Source: Ariolimax columbianus (lineage: Eukaryota > Mollusca > Gastropoda > Stylommatophora > Arionidae). From it: a stretch of 64,000 nt of DNA. The notes beneath the pieces are model-generated. The model was not told the origin of the DNA. It ran no database searches and was given only the letters and a program-made list of their open reading frames with translations. Of the stretch, positions 11,701 through 23,469 are shown in pieces (positions within the stretch are counted from its first letter, which is position 1; each line of letters begins with the position of its first letter). The translations under genes were made by a program, and so were the position numbers. The stretch spans positions 16,519,454-16,583,453 of the forward strand of contig JAVGWX010000004.1 of NCBI GenBank assembly GCA_036924085.1, written 5' to 3'.

Positions 11701-12590
11701 ATATACACAGCAGCAGTATTAAGTAGCGAGGTGAAGTAGCAGAGAAAGACGAGATATGAATACTTACAGGATAATTAGTTGTCACAGAGACCGTATGTAC
11801 ACATAGGCAAAGCGGAAATTATATATTTGTATATACACACACATTCACAGACACACGCACGCGTATGTGCACGCACGCACACGAACAAACAAGCACATAT
11901 ACACACATACATAACGTGCAGCAGGGAATTAGTTGTCAAAGAACTCGAATCACTTGGCACAACACAATTTTCAGAAATCCCACATCACTGCCAATTTCCG
12001 TGATTTCTATTTTGTTAAACTGCACAACGGAATCCACAGAACATGGTATGCTTCTTCCATGCTGTATGTTTAAACGGAGAAATCCATTTGTGTCTTCAAC
12101 TCGTGTACGTCTGTATACAAACTATTCTAGACGTTCACCTACTTATTTCCTTTCGCCGATTTCAAGAACGGAAAACAGCTTGACAATCCGTGTGTATGAA
12201 GTGATCTTCGTTTCCTAAGGAACAACAGTCGCAGCTAGCAACAGCCACGACGTTTAATCAAGAATGATTACCCCTGCGTCCACAGAACGCCATTTTGAAC
12301 GAGTATGCCACGCGCCTCCACTGTGTTTGGGCTCCCCAGAATATAATATCTGAACTGTCCTCTGTCCCAACGTCGGGATTTTCCATTACAGTGTTCCTTG
12401 TCCTAGTTTTATTCTTTCTGGAGTATCACCATCCTTCCTTTAAAGTCTCAATCCTCTCCCTCCCTTTCCCTATCGCTTGAACGGTGTCCGTTGCTAGCAT
12501 CGATCTTTCTAGGATATGTTAGCAAGCCAAACGGTCCGTACAGCGGAGACCAGAAGAGTGCGCTTCCAATCTTGGCTTTTGTTAATTTCT
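11701..12590. other. Mixed sequence with short CA-rich tract
   Basis: A CA/CG-rich simple stretch lies at 11835-11915. The 12000-12520 segment is less AT-rich and has overlapping open frames of up to 117 codons, but none shows a recognisable domain or splice context. Confidence 0.4.
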
Positions 12591-14400
12591 TATGCTCATT
12601 TACTCACTCTCTCCCATACCACTCATTACTCATTCATTCACACATTTGCTTATATACTCACAACCCTACTTTCTTATTGTTTCCTCACTTACACACTCGC
12701 TTATTCAAGCATCATTCGCTCACTGATTACTCACTCACTCCCTAGCTCAACCATTACCTCATTCTCACTTCCTCACTTACTAACTCACTTCAATACTCAC
12801 TCGCTAACTCGACATGTATTACTGGCTCACTTTTGTTCTCACTCATATACTAATCACTCAATCACCCATCATTCACTCCAAAATAACTCAGTCTCATAAA
12901 CAATTATTCACTCTACGTTAGACTCAATTTCGCACTGACTAAAATACTCAATAACGCAGTCTCGTGCTCACTCCCTCACTCATTTATTTTCACTCCCTCC
13001 CCCCTTCCCTCACTATATCACTCACTCACTCACACCCTCACTCACTCACTCACTAAGTCTAATACAGATTCATTTAAAAACAAACTGACCCCCATATCTA
13101 CGCACCCTTTCACTTATTCACTATCATACTCACTTTCATATTTACTCACTACTATACCCATTCATTCGCACACTCACTCAGGCATTCACTCACATTCTCA
13201 TATACACACGCGATCATTTATTTCATACACACGCAATTATGCAGTCACATATTAGCGTGCTCACATACGTATGTGCCCACTCACTCAGGCATTCATTCAC
13301 ATTCTCACATAAGCACGCGATCATGTCTTACATACACACGCGATTATCCAGTCACATATTAGCGTGCTAACATACGCATTCGCCCACTCACTCAGGCATT
13401 CACTCACATTCTCACATACACACGCGATTATCCAGTCACATATTAGCGTGCTCACATACGTATTCGCCCACTCACTCAGGCATTCACTAACATTCTCACA
13501 TACACACCCGATTATCCAGTCACATATTAGCGTGCTCACATACGTATTCGCCCACTCACTCAGGCATTCACTCACATTCTCACATACACACCCGATTATC
13601 CAGTCACATATTAGCGTGCTAACATACGTATTCGCCCACTCACTCAGGCATTCACTCACATTTTCACATACACACGCGATTATCCAGTCACATATTAGCG
13701 TGCTCACATACGTATTCACCCACTCACTCAGGCATTCACTCACATTATCACATACACACGCGATTATCCAGTCACATATTAGCGTGCTCACATACGTATT
13801 CGCCCACTCACTCAGGCATTCTCTCACATTCTCACATACACACCCGATTATCCAGTCACATATTAGCGTGCTCACATACGCATTCGTCCACTCACTCAAG
13901 CATTCACTCACATACACACCCGATTATCCAGTCACATATTAGCGTGCTCACATACGTATTCGCCCACTCACTGACTGACTAACTCACATCGATAATTACT
14001 CATTATTCATTCACTCACAAGCTAGCTCAGGTACTCACACACACTCGCACATTTTCACTTAGTAACGTACGCACTTACTCACCAATCCAAATATCACCCA
14101 CCCAATTTTTCACTCACTTCAACACTCACACATTCACTAATGAACTCTCTGACTCACTCACTTACTTTCTCACTCACTCACATTTTAACTCTATAATATT
14201 ATCATACAACAATTTACTTACTCACTTCCTCTCATACTTATTCACACTTCTACAGATTCATATACTCAATCAAACAAATATTCACACACACAATCACTCA
14301 ATTCCATACTCTCGAGCCCATTCACTAAATTACTAACTCACTCATTCACTCGAATACTCAATATTCATTCAGATACTGACAGACTGACAATCCTAATAAA
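12590..14400. repeat. CACT-rich degenerate simple-sequence region
   Basis: Dominated by CTCACTCA-type tetranucleotide DNA with scattered interruptions. The 84-bp minisatellite at 13165-13975 lies inside it and itself contains CCACTCACTCAGGC, so the higher-order unit probably grew out of this simple sequence. Confidence 0.9.
13165..13975. repeat. 84-bp minisatellite, about 9 copies
   Basis: The unit contains CACTCACTCAGGCATTCACT, CACACGCGATTATCCAGTCA and CATATTAGCGTGCTCACATA. Units from about 13380 on are 84 bp (28 codons). The first two are about 23 bp longer because of an extra GATCATGTCTTACATACACA-like segment. The penultimate unit is shorter. Both strands are open through most of the array (192 and 198 codons), as expected for a stop-free unit with a period divisible by three. 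Confidence 0.93.
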
Positions 14401-14455
14401 TTACTCACAATGTTGTAAAACGGCCTTTGCCAACCAAAGGGGTAGACACGTACAG

Positions 14456-15060
14456 TCTTTTTCTTCTACTTCTTCTTCTTTGTCTTCTTCTTTTTCCTCT
14501 TCTTCTTCGATCAACTAATTAAATGCATCTAGCCCGTAAAGGCTTACGCAGGAGACTGTGCGTTTCAGGTCTTCGGCGGTCCCCCACAGCTTGTTCGAGC
14601 AAGGTCGCTTTCCTGGGCCAGACTACCTTGTATTGGTCTGTTTAAAAAGGGCAGTTTTGTAAGATATGTTCTGGTGTTTGCTTGAGGGATCCACAATCGC
14701 ACGTATTTGTGTCTCTAAGACCCATGTTGTAGAGGTAGACTTTAAGTCAGCAATGTCCCGTAATGAGTCTGACGATCTGTGTCTGCCCATTTCTATCAAT
14801 TGTGTCCATGCCGGTATTTTCTGGATGGTATTTTTTGTTCTGGTGTATCCATCCCGCGTCATGGATCATTTGATCCGTGTCTTTGCTTCTTTATAGCTCT
14901 GTGGATGGCGAGTCAGTGTGCAGCCACTTCCGGCTTTTGCTAACTCATCTACCTTCTCGTTTCCAAGGTCTCAACAGTTGGCCAGAGCACACTGTAGAAG
15001 TAGGTCTGTTTTGTTTTATACATACAGCTGTACCATCACTCCTTGCTTCCGGCTGTCACG
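14456..15060 (-). pseudogene. RNase H-type LINE, C-terminal fragment with (GAA)n tail
   Basis: Minus-strand frames give, in order, an RVDELAKAGSG-like block (end of RNase H), an EAKTRIK-like block, RLITGHCRLKVYLYNMGL, then CDCGSLKQTPEHILQNCPF, the zinc-knuckle-like motif near the C-terminus of Jockey/R1-type pol proteins, and finally LWGTAEDLKRTV near the stop. The 3' end runs into a (GAAGAA)-rich tail (plus strand TTCTTC, 14456-14510). A stop after NCPF and frame shifts show decay. RT and endonuclease are absent, so it is strongly 5'-truncated. Confidence 0.72.
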
Positions 15061-15482
15061 TTTGTAATAATGAAATATAAGTGACAACATGCACTAGCCA
15101 CCGTTTCCTGTTATTGCATATCTTGTACAGTTTAAAAAATATGATTGAGGCCAATCTGGTTTCATCTATTCTTGATCGTTTCTCTTTCGTCTCCGATTCC
15201 AACCCAATATATACCAGGTTACGTTGATAAATATATGCGTAATAATATGTGCATCTTATTATTCTTCTAACTAGTGAGTTGTGGTTTTCCTAGGTGCTGG
15301 TTAATGTTTTTAGTATTAAAACAGGTCTCCACGTTGTTTCCAATACTCTTTTGTTGCCTGAAATGTTTTCTAATCATTAACTCTGTTGTTGTTGGCGGAT
15401 CGTCCCTCATTGATGGATTGTATTTATTGAGGATAAATGTCACCTGAGAAAGAATATTAACGATGCTGTTATACGACTCTTT
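15061..15482. other. No recognised feature
   Basis: May include more decayed LINE sequence upstream of the RNase H fragment, but no motif was recognised. Confidence 0.3.
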
Positions 15483-15817
15483 TTACCATATCATACCATA
15501 CCATACCATATCATACCAAACCATACCATACCATACCAAAACATACCATATCATACCATACCATATCCTACCATAACATACCATACCATACCATATCATA
15601 CCAACCATACCATACCAAAACATAACATACCATACCATACCATACCATACCATAGTATACCATGCCATACCATATCATACCAAACCATACCATACCATAC
15701 AATACCAAAACATACCATACCATACCATACCATATCATACCATAGCATACCATACCATACCATATCATATTAAACCATTCCATACCAAAACATACCATAC
15801 CATACCATACCATACCA
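15483..15817. repeat. (CATAC)n/(CCATA)n pentanucleotide microsatellite
   Basis: Repeats of CATAC with frequent CATAT and CAAAA variants extend for about 330 bp and pass directly into the (ATAC)n tract. Confidence 0.95.
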
Positions 15818-15894
15818 TACATACATACATACATACATACATACATACATACATACATACATACATACATACATACATACATACATACATACAT
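15818..15894. repeat. (ATAC)n tract at 3' end of RTE-like copy 1
   Basis: About 19 perfect ATAC units. It touches the 3' end of the LINE (plus-strand TTAATAGCTGTC), so in the element's sense it reads as an (ATGT)n tail. Confidence 0.95.
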
Positions 15895-17721
15895 TAATAG
15901 CTGTCCATCGTTGTCGATGAGGACCGCCGACTTCATCCGTGTCACAGATTTCCCTGTTGGGTGTGGGTGCGCATGTGGCTGAACAGGCCAATGCGAGCAC
16001 GAAAATATATGCTACATATCGGGCACACGATGTTTGTAGAAGGGAATGGTGTTCCCGCTGCTCGTCATTTCCGCGTCTCGCGTCTGCTCTGGGCTTTCAC
16101 AGCACGGTCGTCTTCACCGGCAGCTACACCCGATTTGACTGCGCTTCTCCAGTCAGATCTGTTTTGCGCAAGACATTCCCAGGTGTCGATGTCTATCTGG
16201 CAACTTTTTAGTGAGTCCTTCAGACCGCCTTTAAAACGTTTCTTTGGGCGCCCTCTCTCGCGCAAACCCTCTCTCAGCTCGCCGTAGAGAAGCTTCTTTG
16301 GGAGCCGCTCGTCTGACATACGGACGAGGTGTCCGGCCCATCCTAGTCGTGCTTTTTCTAGCAGTGCATGGATGCTGGGCATGTTAGCCCTCGAGAGAAC
16401 CTCGATGTCAGTGACACGATCTTGCCATCGGATGTGGAATATTCGCCTCAGGCAACCTGTGTGGAAGTGGTTTAACTTCCTTGCATGTCCAGAGTATACA
16501 GTCCAGCTTTCGCAAGCGTATAGTAGGGTTGGAATGATGGTTGCACGGTAGACTTTGAGTTTGGTCTTGTCGCTGATGCCACGACGTGCCCAGAACATCG
16601 AGCGCATTCTACCAAAGGCTGTGCTGGCCTTTGCTATTCTGCTTGCCACCTCATCGTCTAGGCTGACAGATCTCGACAGCGTGCTGCCAATATATGTGAA
16701 TTTGTCTACGGAATTCAACGTCTGCCCGCTGACTGTAGTCTCTGGTTTTGTGTACGGCATGCCTGGTGCTGGTTGGTACATGACCTCTGTTTTTTTGGCA
16801 TTTATGGTCAGGCCAAAATTTTTGCATGCGGCAGAGAACTGGTCCATTCGAACCTGCATGTTCAGTTCTGAGTTGCTCATTAGAGCTCAGTCGTCAGCAA
16901 ATACAAGTTCCCTGATTATGTCGCCAGCCACTTTGGTTTTGGCCTTCATTCTTCTGGAATTGAGTAATTTGCCATCTGTGCGGTACTTTATGGATATTCC
17001 AAGCTCCAATGATCTGAAGGCGTCTGTCATCGTGGCCGCGAACATCATGCTGAACAAAGTCGGGGCGAGTACACATCCTTGTTTTACTCCGTTTGATACT
17101 AGAAACGTTTTAGAGATTGCACCGCTGTCCAGTACACGAGCGCACATGCCTTCGTGTAGCTGTTTTACCATTGTTATGAACTTGTTGGGGCAGTCAAACT
17201 TAGACATTATCATCCACAGCCCTCCTCTGTTAACTGTATCAAATGCCTTTGTCAAATCAATAAATGTGGTGTACAAGGCCTGATTTTGTTCTCGACACTT
17301 CTCTTGTACTTGACGAGCGGCAAAAATTATGTCCACTGTTCCTCTTCCGGATCTGAATCCACATTGGTTTTCTGGGAGGTGGTGGCTTTGTTCAAGGTGT
17401 TTGTTGAGCTTGTTTAGCAGTAAGCGAGCTAGGATCTTGCCTGCTACGGAGAGTAGCGATATTCCACGATGATTGTCGCATTCCTGACGGTTGCCTTTTC
17501 TTATGTACAGGTGAACGATTGAGGCGTCTTTTAGCTCCTGCGGAATTTTTCCTTCCACCCACATGTGACAGAAGAGTTCAGTGATCCTTCGGGTTTGGGA
17601 TGGGCCAGCTGTCTTATATACCTCTGTTGGTATTGCAGCAGCTCCTGGAGTTTTTCCTATAGATAGTGAACTGATTGCCCTGTCGACTTTTTCCTCAGTA
17701 ATGACTTCATCCAACGACAGG
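15895..17721 (-). mobile_element. RTE-like LINE, copy 1, 5'-truncated
   Basis: A minus-strand element carrying RT, thumb and C-terminal zinc finger. It is over 90% identical by eye at protein level to copy 2 (53321-55125). Its 3' end is at the shared CAGCTATTA block. Its 5' end lies just upstream of the DEVITEEKVDRAI block, so the whole endonuclease is missing. Both ends abut (ATAC)n simple sequence. Confidence 0.88.
15950..17721 (-). pseudogene. Reverse transcriptase of RTE-like copy 1 (two nonsense sites)
   Basis: One reading frame is kept throughout. Order from the 5' side: VDRAISSLSIGKTPGA, then an IPTEVY-like block (RT block 0/1), TTFIDLTKAFDTVN (block A, first catalytic Asp), VSNGVKQGCVLAPTLFSMMF (block B), ELVFADD (block C catalytic Asp pair), a YACESWTVYSGH block, RLGWAGHLVRMSDERLPKK, a GRPKKRFKGGLKDSLKSC-like block, and a CPIC ... 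RIGLFSHMRTH finger. Two lesions stop it. At 16887-16889 the Cys codon right after FADD is TGA (copy 2 has TGC). Near 16064 a Ser codon is TGA just after RRETRK, cutting off the zinc finger. With no endonuclease and two stops it is inactive. Confidence 0.88.
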
Positions 17722-17862
17722 TACATATATACATACATGTATACATACATACATACATACATACATACATACATACATACATACATACATACATACATAC
17801 ATACATACATACATACATACATACATACATACATACATACATACATACATACATACATACAT
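17722..17862. repeat. (ATAC)n tract at 5' side of RTE-like copy 1
   Basis: After a short irregular part (GTACATATATACATACATGT) about 27 perfect ATAC units follow. It is the same motif as the tract on the other side of the LINE 1.8 kb away. Confidence 0.95.
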
Positions 17863-19100
17863 TGATGTTCGATTTAGAATCGAGTAGCTCATTTTACGGA
17901 ATAACCATTTCTACATAATATGACTTGGTTAAATGGTGGTTTATCATTTTGGAGTTGTAAAAGTTGTAAAACTTTCAGTTTCAAATGTGTGTGTGACACT
18001 GCCAATATTTTCTGAACAGCTCACGTGAAAGATCAGCAGTACATGTTCATGTTTGGCAATGGTGATGCCAGCCAACCCATATGGTTTGTTGCATGTGCAG
18101 AAAGACATATGAGATGATAGGATAAATACGTTTGTTGCAGAAATTGTTTCACATTTGTAACACTGGCTTTTAAACGTGTATTACCTTCAACAAGCCCCCC
18201 AAGTGAACATATGTTTAGCAGAGCTGGCAACATGTTTTCAAGCACATGTTTTTGGCAGATAATATGGAGAGATTCGTATTTTTGTAAGCGAATGTGTGTT
18301 TCATGCAACGATATGACATTTGAAATGATTTTGTTTAACGTTTAGCACATACTACAGAACTGCTCCAAATATAATGTACTGAGGCAAACCCAGAGAAACA
18401 ACACTACCAAAAAAAATGTTGTAAGCCTTTATGTGAACTACAAAAGAATGTGAAGTTTGAACAAGAGACAACATTGCAAATATAGAGATTATATTTTCAG
18501 CAAGCGAAGGAAGAAGACAAACAATGTTCATTAGTTAGTTCGCAGCATTAAATCGTTTTAGGATAACTGCTCCATTTTGTAACATTGTAACACTTTAAAA
18601 TGACATACGTTTGTGTCGATTACTTTATAACGATAGAAAATCTCCCTAGAAGCGATGAACACAGCTTCATAGCCTTACCTAGCTAGACAGTACAGTCATC
18701 AGGGTGGCGAATGTAGATTTTGAGGTGAACAGATTGCAATGACGAACTCTGGGCTTTTGAGGCTTCAAACAAACGTATGAAGGCGGCAGGGCATCAGTGT
18801 CTCAACCAAGATGACGATGTTTCATGCTGTAGTGTGGTCATCCGGCTGCATTCTTATGAAACATGGACACTGCGTGGCGGACATACCGGACAGCTTAACC
18901 ACTTTCCTTTGAGCTGTCTGTGAAAGGTGCTCAGGATCGAGTGGCAGGACAAAGTCTCTAGCTCCAAAATATCTGGAAAGACTAGCATGTTGGGCATCCA
19001 TGCGCTTCTGCAAAAGGACCGGACAATGGAAGAGACATGTTGTTTGTACGCCTGACAAGCACATCCCCAAACAAATGTATGCGGCCCGCGAAGAATTGGC
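17863..19100. other. Unassigned AT-rich sequence
   Basis: No array, LINE block or SINE promoter was recognised. The short frames present are not similar to known domains. Confidence 0.4.
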
Positions 19101-19473
19101 AGAGGCTCATTACTGGAACAACAGAAGGGCAACATAGACTCATTACTGGAACAACAGAAGGGCAACAGAGACTCATTACTGGAACAACAGAAGGGCAACA
19201 GAGGCTCATTACTGGAACAACAGAAGGGCAACATAGACTCATTACTGGAACAACAGAAGGGCAACATAGACTCATTACTGGAACAACAGAAGGGCAATAG
19301 AGACTCATTACTGGAACAACAGAAGGGCAACAGAGACTCATTACTGGAACAACAGAAGGGCAACATAGACTCATTACTGGAACAACAGAAGGGCAACATA
19401 GACTCATTACTGGAACAAGAGAAGGGCAACATAGACTCATTACTGGAACAACAGAAGGGCAACAGAGACTCGT
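19101..19473. repeat. 33-bp minisatellite, about 11 copies
   Basis: The unit AGACTCATTACTGGAACAAC plus AGAAGGGCAACAT (33 bp, 11 codons) varies mainly CAT/CAG at the unit junction and A/G in GACTC/GGCTC. Minus-strand frames of 152-202 codons over it are repetitive by-products. Confidence 0.95.
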
Positions 19474-19784
19474 TGAAAGTGTATGGAAAGCTTCAACAAT
19501 GATGTCACTTCATGGCAGTTGCAGAGACTAACTCAGTCGCTGAGGCACAACGAAAGCGTACTACTAAAAAGAGGAAAATGCGCAAAGACTGCACAGCAGG
19601 CTACTCACATGAGTCCAGGGGGTAGAGAGGAAGTGTGAGCAAAGTCAGCCGTGCCACGATTGGTTGTTATAGCTATTTAAGAAAACCATACAGCACACAT
19701 CTGACGCTGGCGCAATCTTAGCGTGCTATGGGCAACTATTGGCAACTATTAGTAACACTATTCGTATTGGGCCGAATAGAAAAT
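19474..19784. other. No recognised feature
   Basis: Contains a small direct repeat GGCAACTATT (19732 onward) and otherwise no recognisable feature. Confidence 0.35.
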
Positions 19785-19975
19785 AAACCCGAGTTACATC
19801 TAGTCGTCTCGACCAATAGTCTTGCCACTAATCTAAGGTAACTCGAGATAAGAGTGAGATTGATGACCAGCGCATATTATTTCTCACTATAACCCTCATG
19901 CAGCGCACGTGACATTATTAAGGCAAAACCGTCTGATGCTGTGGCCTTCATTGCTCTGCAATGGACAATAACTAA
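19785..19975 (+). mobile_element. SINE family beta, partial copy (body and 3' part)
   Basis: Shares blocks TCTAGTCGTCTCGA, AAGGTAACTC, TGAGATTGATGACCAGC, TTTCTCACTATAACCC, CAGCGCA and CAATAACTAA, in order, with the minus-strand copy at 55455-55765 and less closely with 27330-27680. The tRNA-like head seen in the 55.7-kb copy is not recognisable here. Confidence 0.75.
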
Positions 19976-20031
19976 ATATTCGGTGCATACATACATACGT
20001 GCATGAACATACACACAGACATACATGAATG

Positions 20032-20035
<4 letters not shown>

Positions 20036-20092
<57 letters not shown>
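20036..20092. repeat. (TA)n microsatellite
   Basis: Perfect TA repeat of about 55 bp. Confidence 0.97.
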
Positions 20093-20095
<3 letters not shown>

Positions 20096-20189
20096 CACGA
20101 TGTAGGGATGTAGCAAAGAACTGTTTCATTTTACGGACTATTCGAATCCGGCTTGTTTATAGATTATAAGAAACAAATCAACTATCAAC

Positions 20190-20660
20190 AAACAGATTGA
20201 AATGGGAGACTACTGGAAGAGGTAGAATCGAGCATATATCTTGGTAGCAATATAGACAAGGTCGGATAAATTATCAGATTAAGAAGTCAAAAGGCTTGAG
20301 GTGGAGAACAACGAAAAGTACAACTAATGAAGTTCAAACCTTCGTCAATGCATGCCTGCAACGATGAGAGAGAGAATAATTCATGATAAAGTCATTAGCA
20401 GACGAGTAGAGCTATGGAACAGAGCATAGCGAATGCTAGCGAGACTTGGCGTAAAGATTAGGTGTTGGCGATGGAATGGGCACACACATGTGAAAACAAA
20501 TAATATAATTTCAAGACAGTCATAGATCTGGAATTATCAAGGCACGAGAAGACCTAACCTTAATGGAGAAGACAACCATGAAAACCACAGGACAGTTATG
20601 GACAGAGCTGGACAGAATGGTGCATGACATGACGACTTAGTAAGTATATATGTCTAGAAC
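20190..20660 (+). pseudogene. LINE C-terminal fragment (RTE-type thumb/tail)
   Basis: Plus-strand frames give VQTFVNACLQR, a KVISRRVELWNRA-like block, a RCWRWNGHTHVKTNNIISRQ-like block, an IWNYQGTRRPNLNGED-like block, and a TVMDRAGQNGA-like end. These match, in order, the QTFVN.CLR, ..LW.RT.Q, W.W.GHTLRK....I.RQAL.WN.QG.R.RGRP and W...AQ.R..WR blocks of RTE-type LINE C-termini. Multiple stops. It ends just before the (AT)n tract. Confidence 0.65.
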
Positions 20661-20695
20661 CAATGCTTCACAGGGAGTTGAAAGGTTATGAATGA

Positions 20696-20697
<2 letters not shown>

Positions 20698-20750
<53 letters not shown>
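20698..20750. repeat. (AT)n microsatellite
   Basis: Perfect AT repeat of about 50 bp, next to a decayed LINE end. Confidence 0.97.
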
Positions 20751-20892
20751 GTTTTCTTATAATGAGTGGAAAATCCCTTTTCCCGAGGTCGCAAGAAGAA
20801 ATGATGACTTCATCACTGAGAGTCTTACGATATGCAGCAGGAATTTAATGTTAAAATATTATATAGAAGTGGTTCATAACCATTAGTACTGG

Positions 20893-21180
20893 AAGGTGAA
20901 AGATACTGGCCTACACCCTACCTCAGAATCTCGTTCTGGCTCCCGCAAACATGATGTGTTACAGCAGGGTGGCCAGTGAAGTGAGCATCGACAATGTCAT
21001 TTCCAGAAGGGTGAGATATCTGAGAAATCTCGCATTGCACTGACATCAGAAGAACCCTAATTTGTCTTTTCAAGTGAGCATTTCAGGCTGTAAGAAGGAC
21101 CACCATAATTTGCAACGAAAGACCAGTCGTACGCGACACGTCAGCAATAATTAAAGCAACAACAACAATATAACAAACAT
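20893..21180 (+). mobile_element. Dispersed repeat family R, copy 2 (degenerate)
   Basis: Blocks AGATACTGGCC and ACACCCTACCTCAG match family R (copy 7 has AGATACTGGCCAAACCCTCACC) and a GCAACAACAACAATA tail closes it. It is the most diverged copy and lacks the first ~60 bp. In its likely sense it lies on the plus strand. Confidence 0.5.
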
Positions 21181-22160
21181 TAAAATGATGGTTGGTAACA
21201 TCCACAGTAGCACGTAATTGCTTTCTATACATCAACTGTAAGGTTCCCGGGTTGCATCCTGTCAATTACGCAGAGACGTGTGTTCAGATCTTCAGTAACC
21301 GATGTTCTGAAACGAATGATGAGGCATCTAACAAATGCCAGTTAACTGTTGCTTCCAATAGCAGGATAACCTCTTGAGAAATTGATCGATTACTTGTATA
21401 AATAGACCTGAATAATAGCCTGCGTTCCAGTTAATTAACAGAAATATCCCTCGTGACAGTTCACTAAACAAGCTTTACCAGCCAGAGCTGCTGTATATAA
21501 CATTAACAACGTAGCAACGTTTATAATGGAGATGGCAGGGGAAGAAGAGGAGTGGGGGTATTTTCAAGGCGCAGGTCTTAAATATAATTGCATTTCAATA
21601 ATGCATGCGATTAAACACGCAAGCCATTCAATCATTTCAAATCGGCCATTACAGCAGAAAACGCTGGGCCAAATTTTAACTTACTTGGAAACGCCAAAAA
21701 TCAAGCAGGGTTAGATGCAGAGAGTTAGTGTTTCCTCCCTGTAAAAGCGTGGCTATCAGGCTAAAGCTTGACAAGAAAAAGGCTAATAACACAACGTATT
21801 AGCAATGTCATTTTGTCGGAAACCAACGCAGAAATAAAACAAGATGACCTTAAAGGAATGTATCATGAAGAAATCATTAGCCTGGCAAGTCAAACTAGTT
21901 TGACATAAATGTATCACATTGAGCAGAACGAAAAGTTATCTTCGACAATCTGTGACATGCATTGAAACAAAAGTTGAAAAAAATATATATTATGCATTCG
22001 ATGAGCTTCCTGTCCTAACGATCACATGCAGTAGACATTGTTAATGTCTCTACTTTAAATAAAAGCAGTAGCTCCAACTTTGACTAAAGAAAGCAAATCG
22101 AACGTGATGCAGGGAATTATTAAACAAACATCTGTTATCTGCTGTTAACCTCAGTAACGT
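21181..22160. other. Unassigned sequence
   Basis: No recognised LINE block, SINE head or array. Confidence 0.4.
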
Positions 22161-22164
22161 TCTT

Positions 22165-23440
22165 GCCGAACACTACTGTAGAAATCACTACAAGCCAATC
22201 TCCAACAAAATACGTGCTCCCCATAAATAGAAAGGCAACATGAAAACTTCAGATCAATGGCAAGGACAGGAGCTAGAGCACAGTACAGCTCCCAAATACA
22301 TGTGTATAAAGTTGGTTCGCACTTTGTCTTACGCGATACACTGCCACAAAACAAAACGCATGATACAAATGAGAAATAATAGCATCATAAAATTGATTGA
22401 CATAACATGGGGAGCACAGCCAGATGTCCTCCGAACATCAACAATCGCCCTGTGTTTCTCCGTAGCTGCGTACGCAGCGCCATTTTGGAAAAACAAAAAC
22501 TCTGCACATGTCAAACTTATTGATTCAGCAATACATGAGACTAGTCGGATATCTATCTACATGCTGCATAAAACCTACTATAACTGAAAAATATACCCAT
22601 AATCGCATAGCACCACCTGCCACACGAAAAAGTGTCAAACAGCAATTCAAACATAGGAACAGTCAAATGATCGAAAGCACACTATGTTTGAACACCAGGT
22701 GCAAGGCACATGACTAATCTAGACGAATGTTCTTACAGTCAACTGTCGCTACAGATAAATGCCAGAGAACAATGAATAGAAAAATGCAATGAACTGACGC
22801 AACTTCCAACTTCGGGAGGAACCTGCGTCGACGCACCATTTTGCTTATGCGACATGGAAATCAGTAATTAGACTCAAAACTGGTGCATCGCAATGCAGGT
22901 TGTTCTTGTTGTTTGCGAATGCCCACAATGAGTAGGTTGCTCTTTTTTTGCGCCCTGAAAAAAGACGTTAAGTGGATGGTTGAAGTAGCTTTCCTCACAT
23001 CCCAAACGGATTGATCAATGTGGATCGAGGTCCTCCAGGCGGTTTACTATGCTTTGCTTCATCTGTGTGTCACTTACTAATACTGGGATCAGGTCGATCC
23101 ATCACCTCTTTAGCCAGGCCGCCATGAAAACAGCCCGTTTCCAGGGAGTGCTATTAGGTAGCGGAGGTGAGGGTCTTGGCCAGTATACTTTGCCTGACGC
23201 TCACTAACATGTCGAATCAGTATATTTTGCCTGACCAGACATTAGTCGTCCTACCCCCCGATGCAGGAAGAACTTAAAGCGATGGGAACACAGAGATATG
23301 CAGACATGCGACTGTGGAGTTACATAGGACCCAGGCCACCTGATGATCTTCCCAAACCTTCTAGAAACATGCAATGTAAATGATATGTTTGGCGGGAGTG
23401 ACAAGACGATCCACGTGGTTGTCAATTGGAAACATGATGC
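22165..23440 (+). pseudogene. Pol-like LINE, copy A: RT thumb to C-terminus, split by family R
   Basis: Frames read LEHSTAPKYMCIKLVRTLSY, a RNNSIIKLIDITWGAQPDVL-like block, then RTSTIALCFSVAAYAAPFW. This is the G-E-L-x-x-x-x-KYLGVTLD ... GA-x-x-x-VLRT ... A-Y-A-x-P-x-W region of Jockey/pol-type LINEs. After an SVIRLKTGASQC-like block the coding sequence breaks at 22898 and resumes at 23261 with RKNLKRWEHRDMQTCDCG, then PGHLMIFPNLLETC, i.e. the C-terminal zinc-knuckle region. The break is exactly the R element (copy 3). In-frame stops show decay. Catalytic RT blocks are missing. Copy B of the same family is at 57380-59100. Confidence 0.75.
22899..23260 (-). mobile_element. Dispersed repeat family R, copy 3 (well preserved)
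   Basis: Plus-strand order: GTTGTTCTTGTTGTTTGCGA, CACAATGAGTA, GTAGCTTTCCTCACATC, GAAAACAGCCCGTTTCCAGG, GAGGGTCTTGGCCAGTATAC, TGCCTGACCAGACATTAGTC. It cleanly interrupts a LINE ORF. The flanks are CAATGCAG on the left and CGATGCAG on the right, an 8-bp duplication with one mismatch. Read on the minus strand it starts GGGGGTAGGACGACTAATG and ends in a CAAGAACAAC tail. No ORF and no pol III box pair was recognised. Confidence 0.85.
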
Positions 23441-23469
23441 CAGGACACCGAGAGTAAGTGGCTTCAATA

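Noticed and set aside
11865..12480. Possible host exon in overlapping frames of 61-117 codons
   Set aside because: No recognisable domain, no convincing splice sites, and frames on the same strand overlap one another.
13321..13942. Open frames of 192 and 198 codons on opposite strands
   Set aside because: Produced by the 84-bp tandem repeat; both strands are equally open.
18854..19462. 202-codon cysteine/serine-rich frame on the minus strand
   Set aside because: Translation of the 33-bp minisatellite; cysteine pairs repeat with the unit and do not form a known domain.
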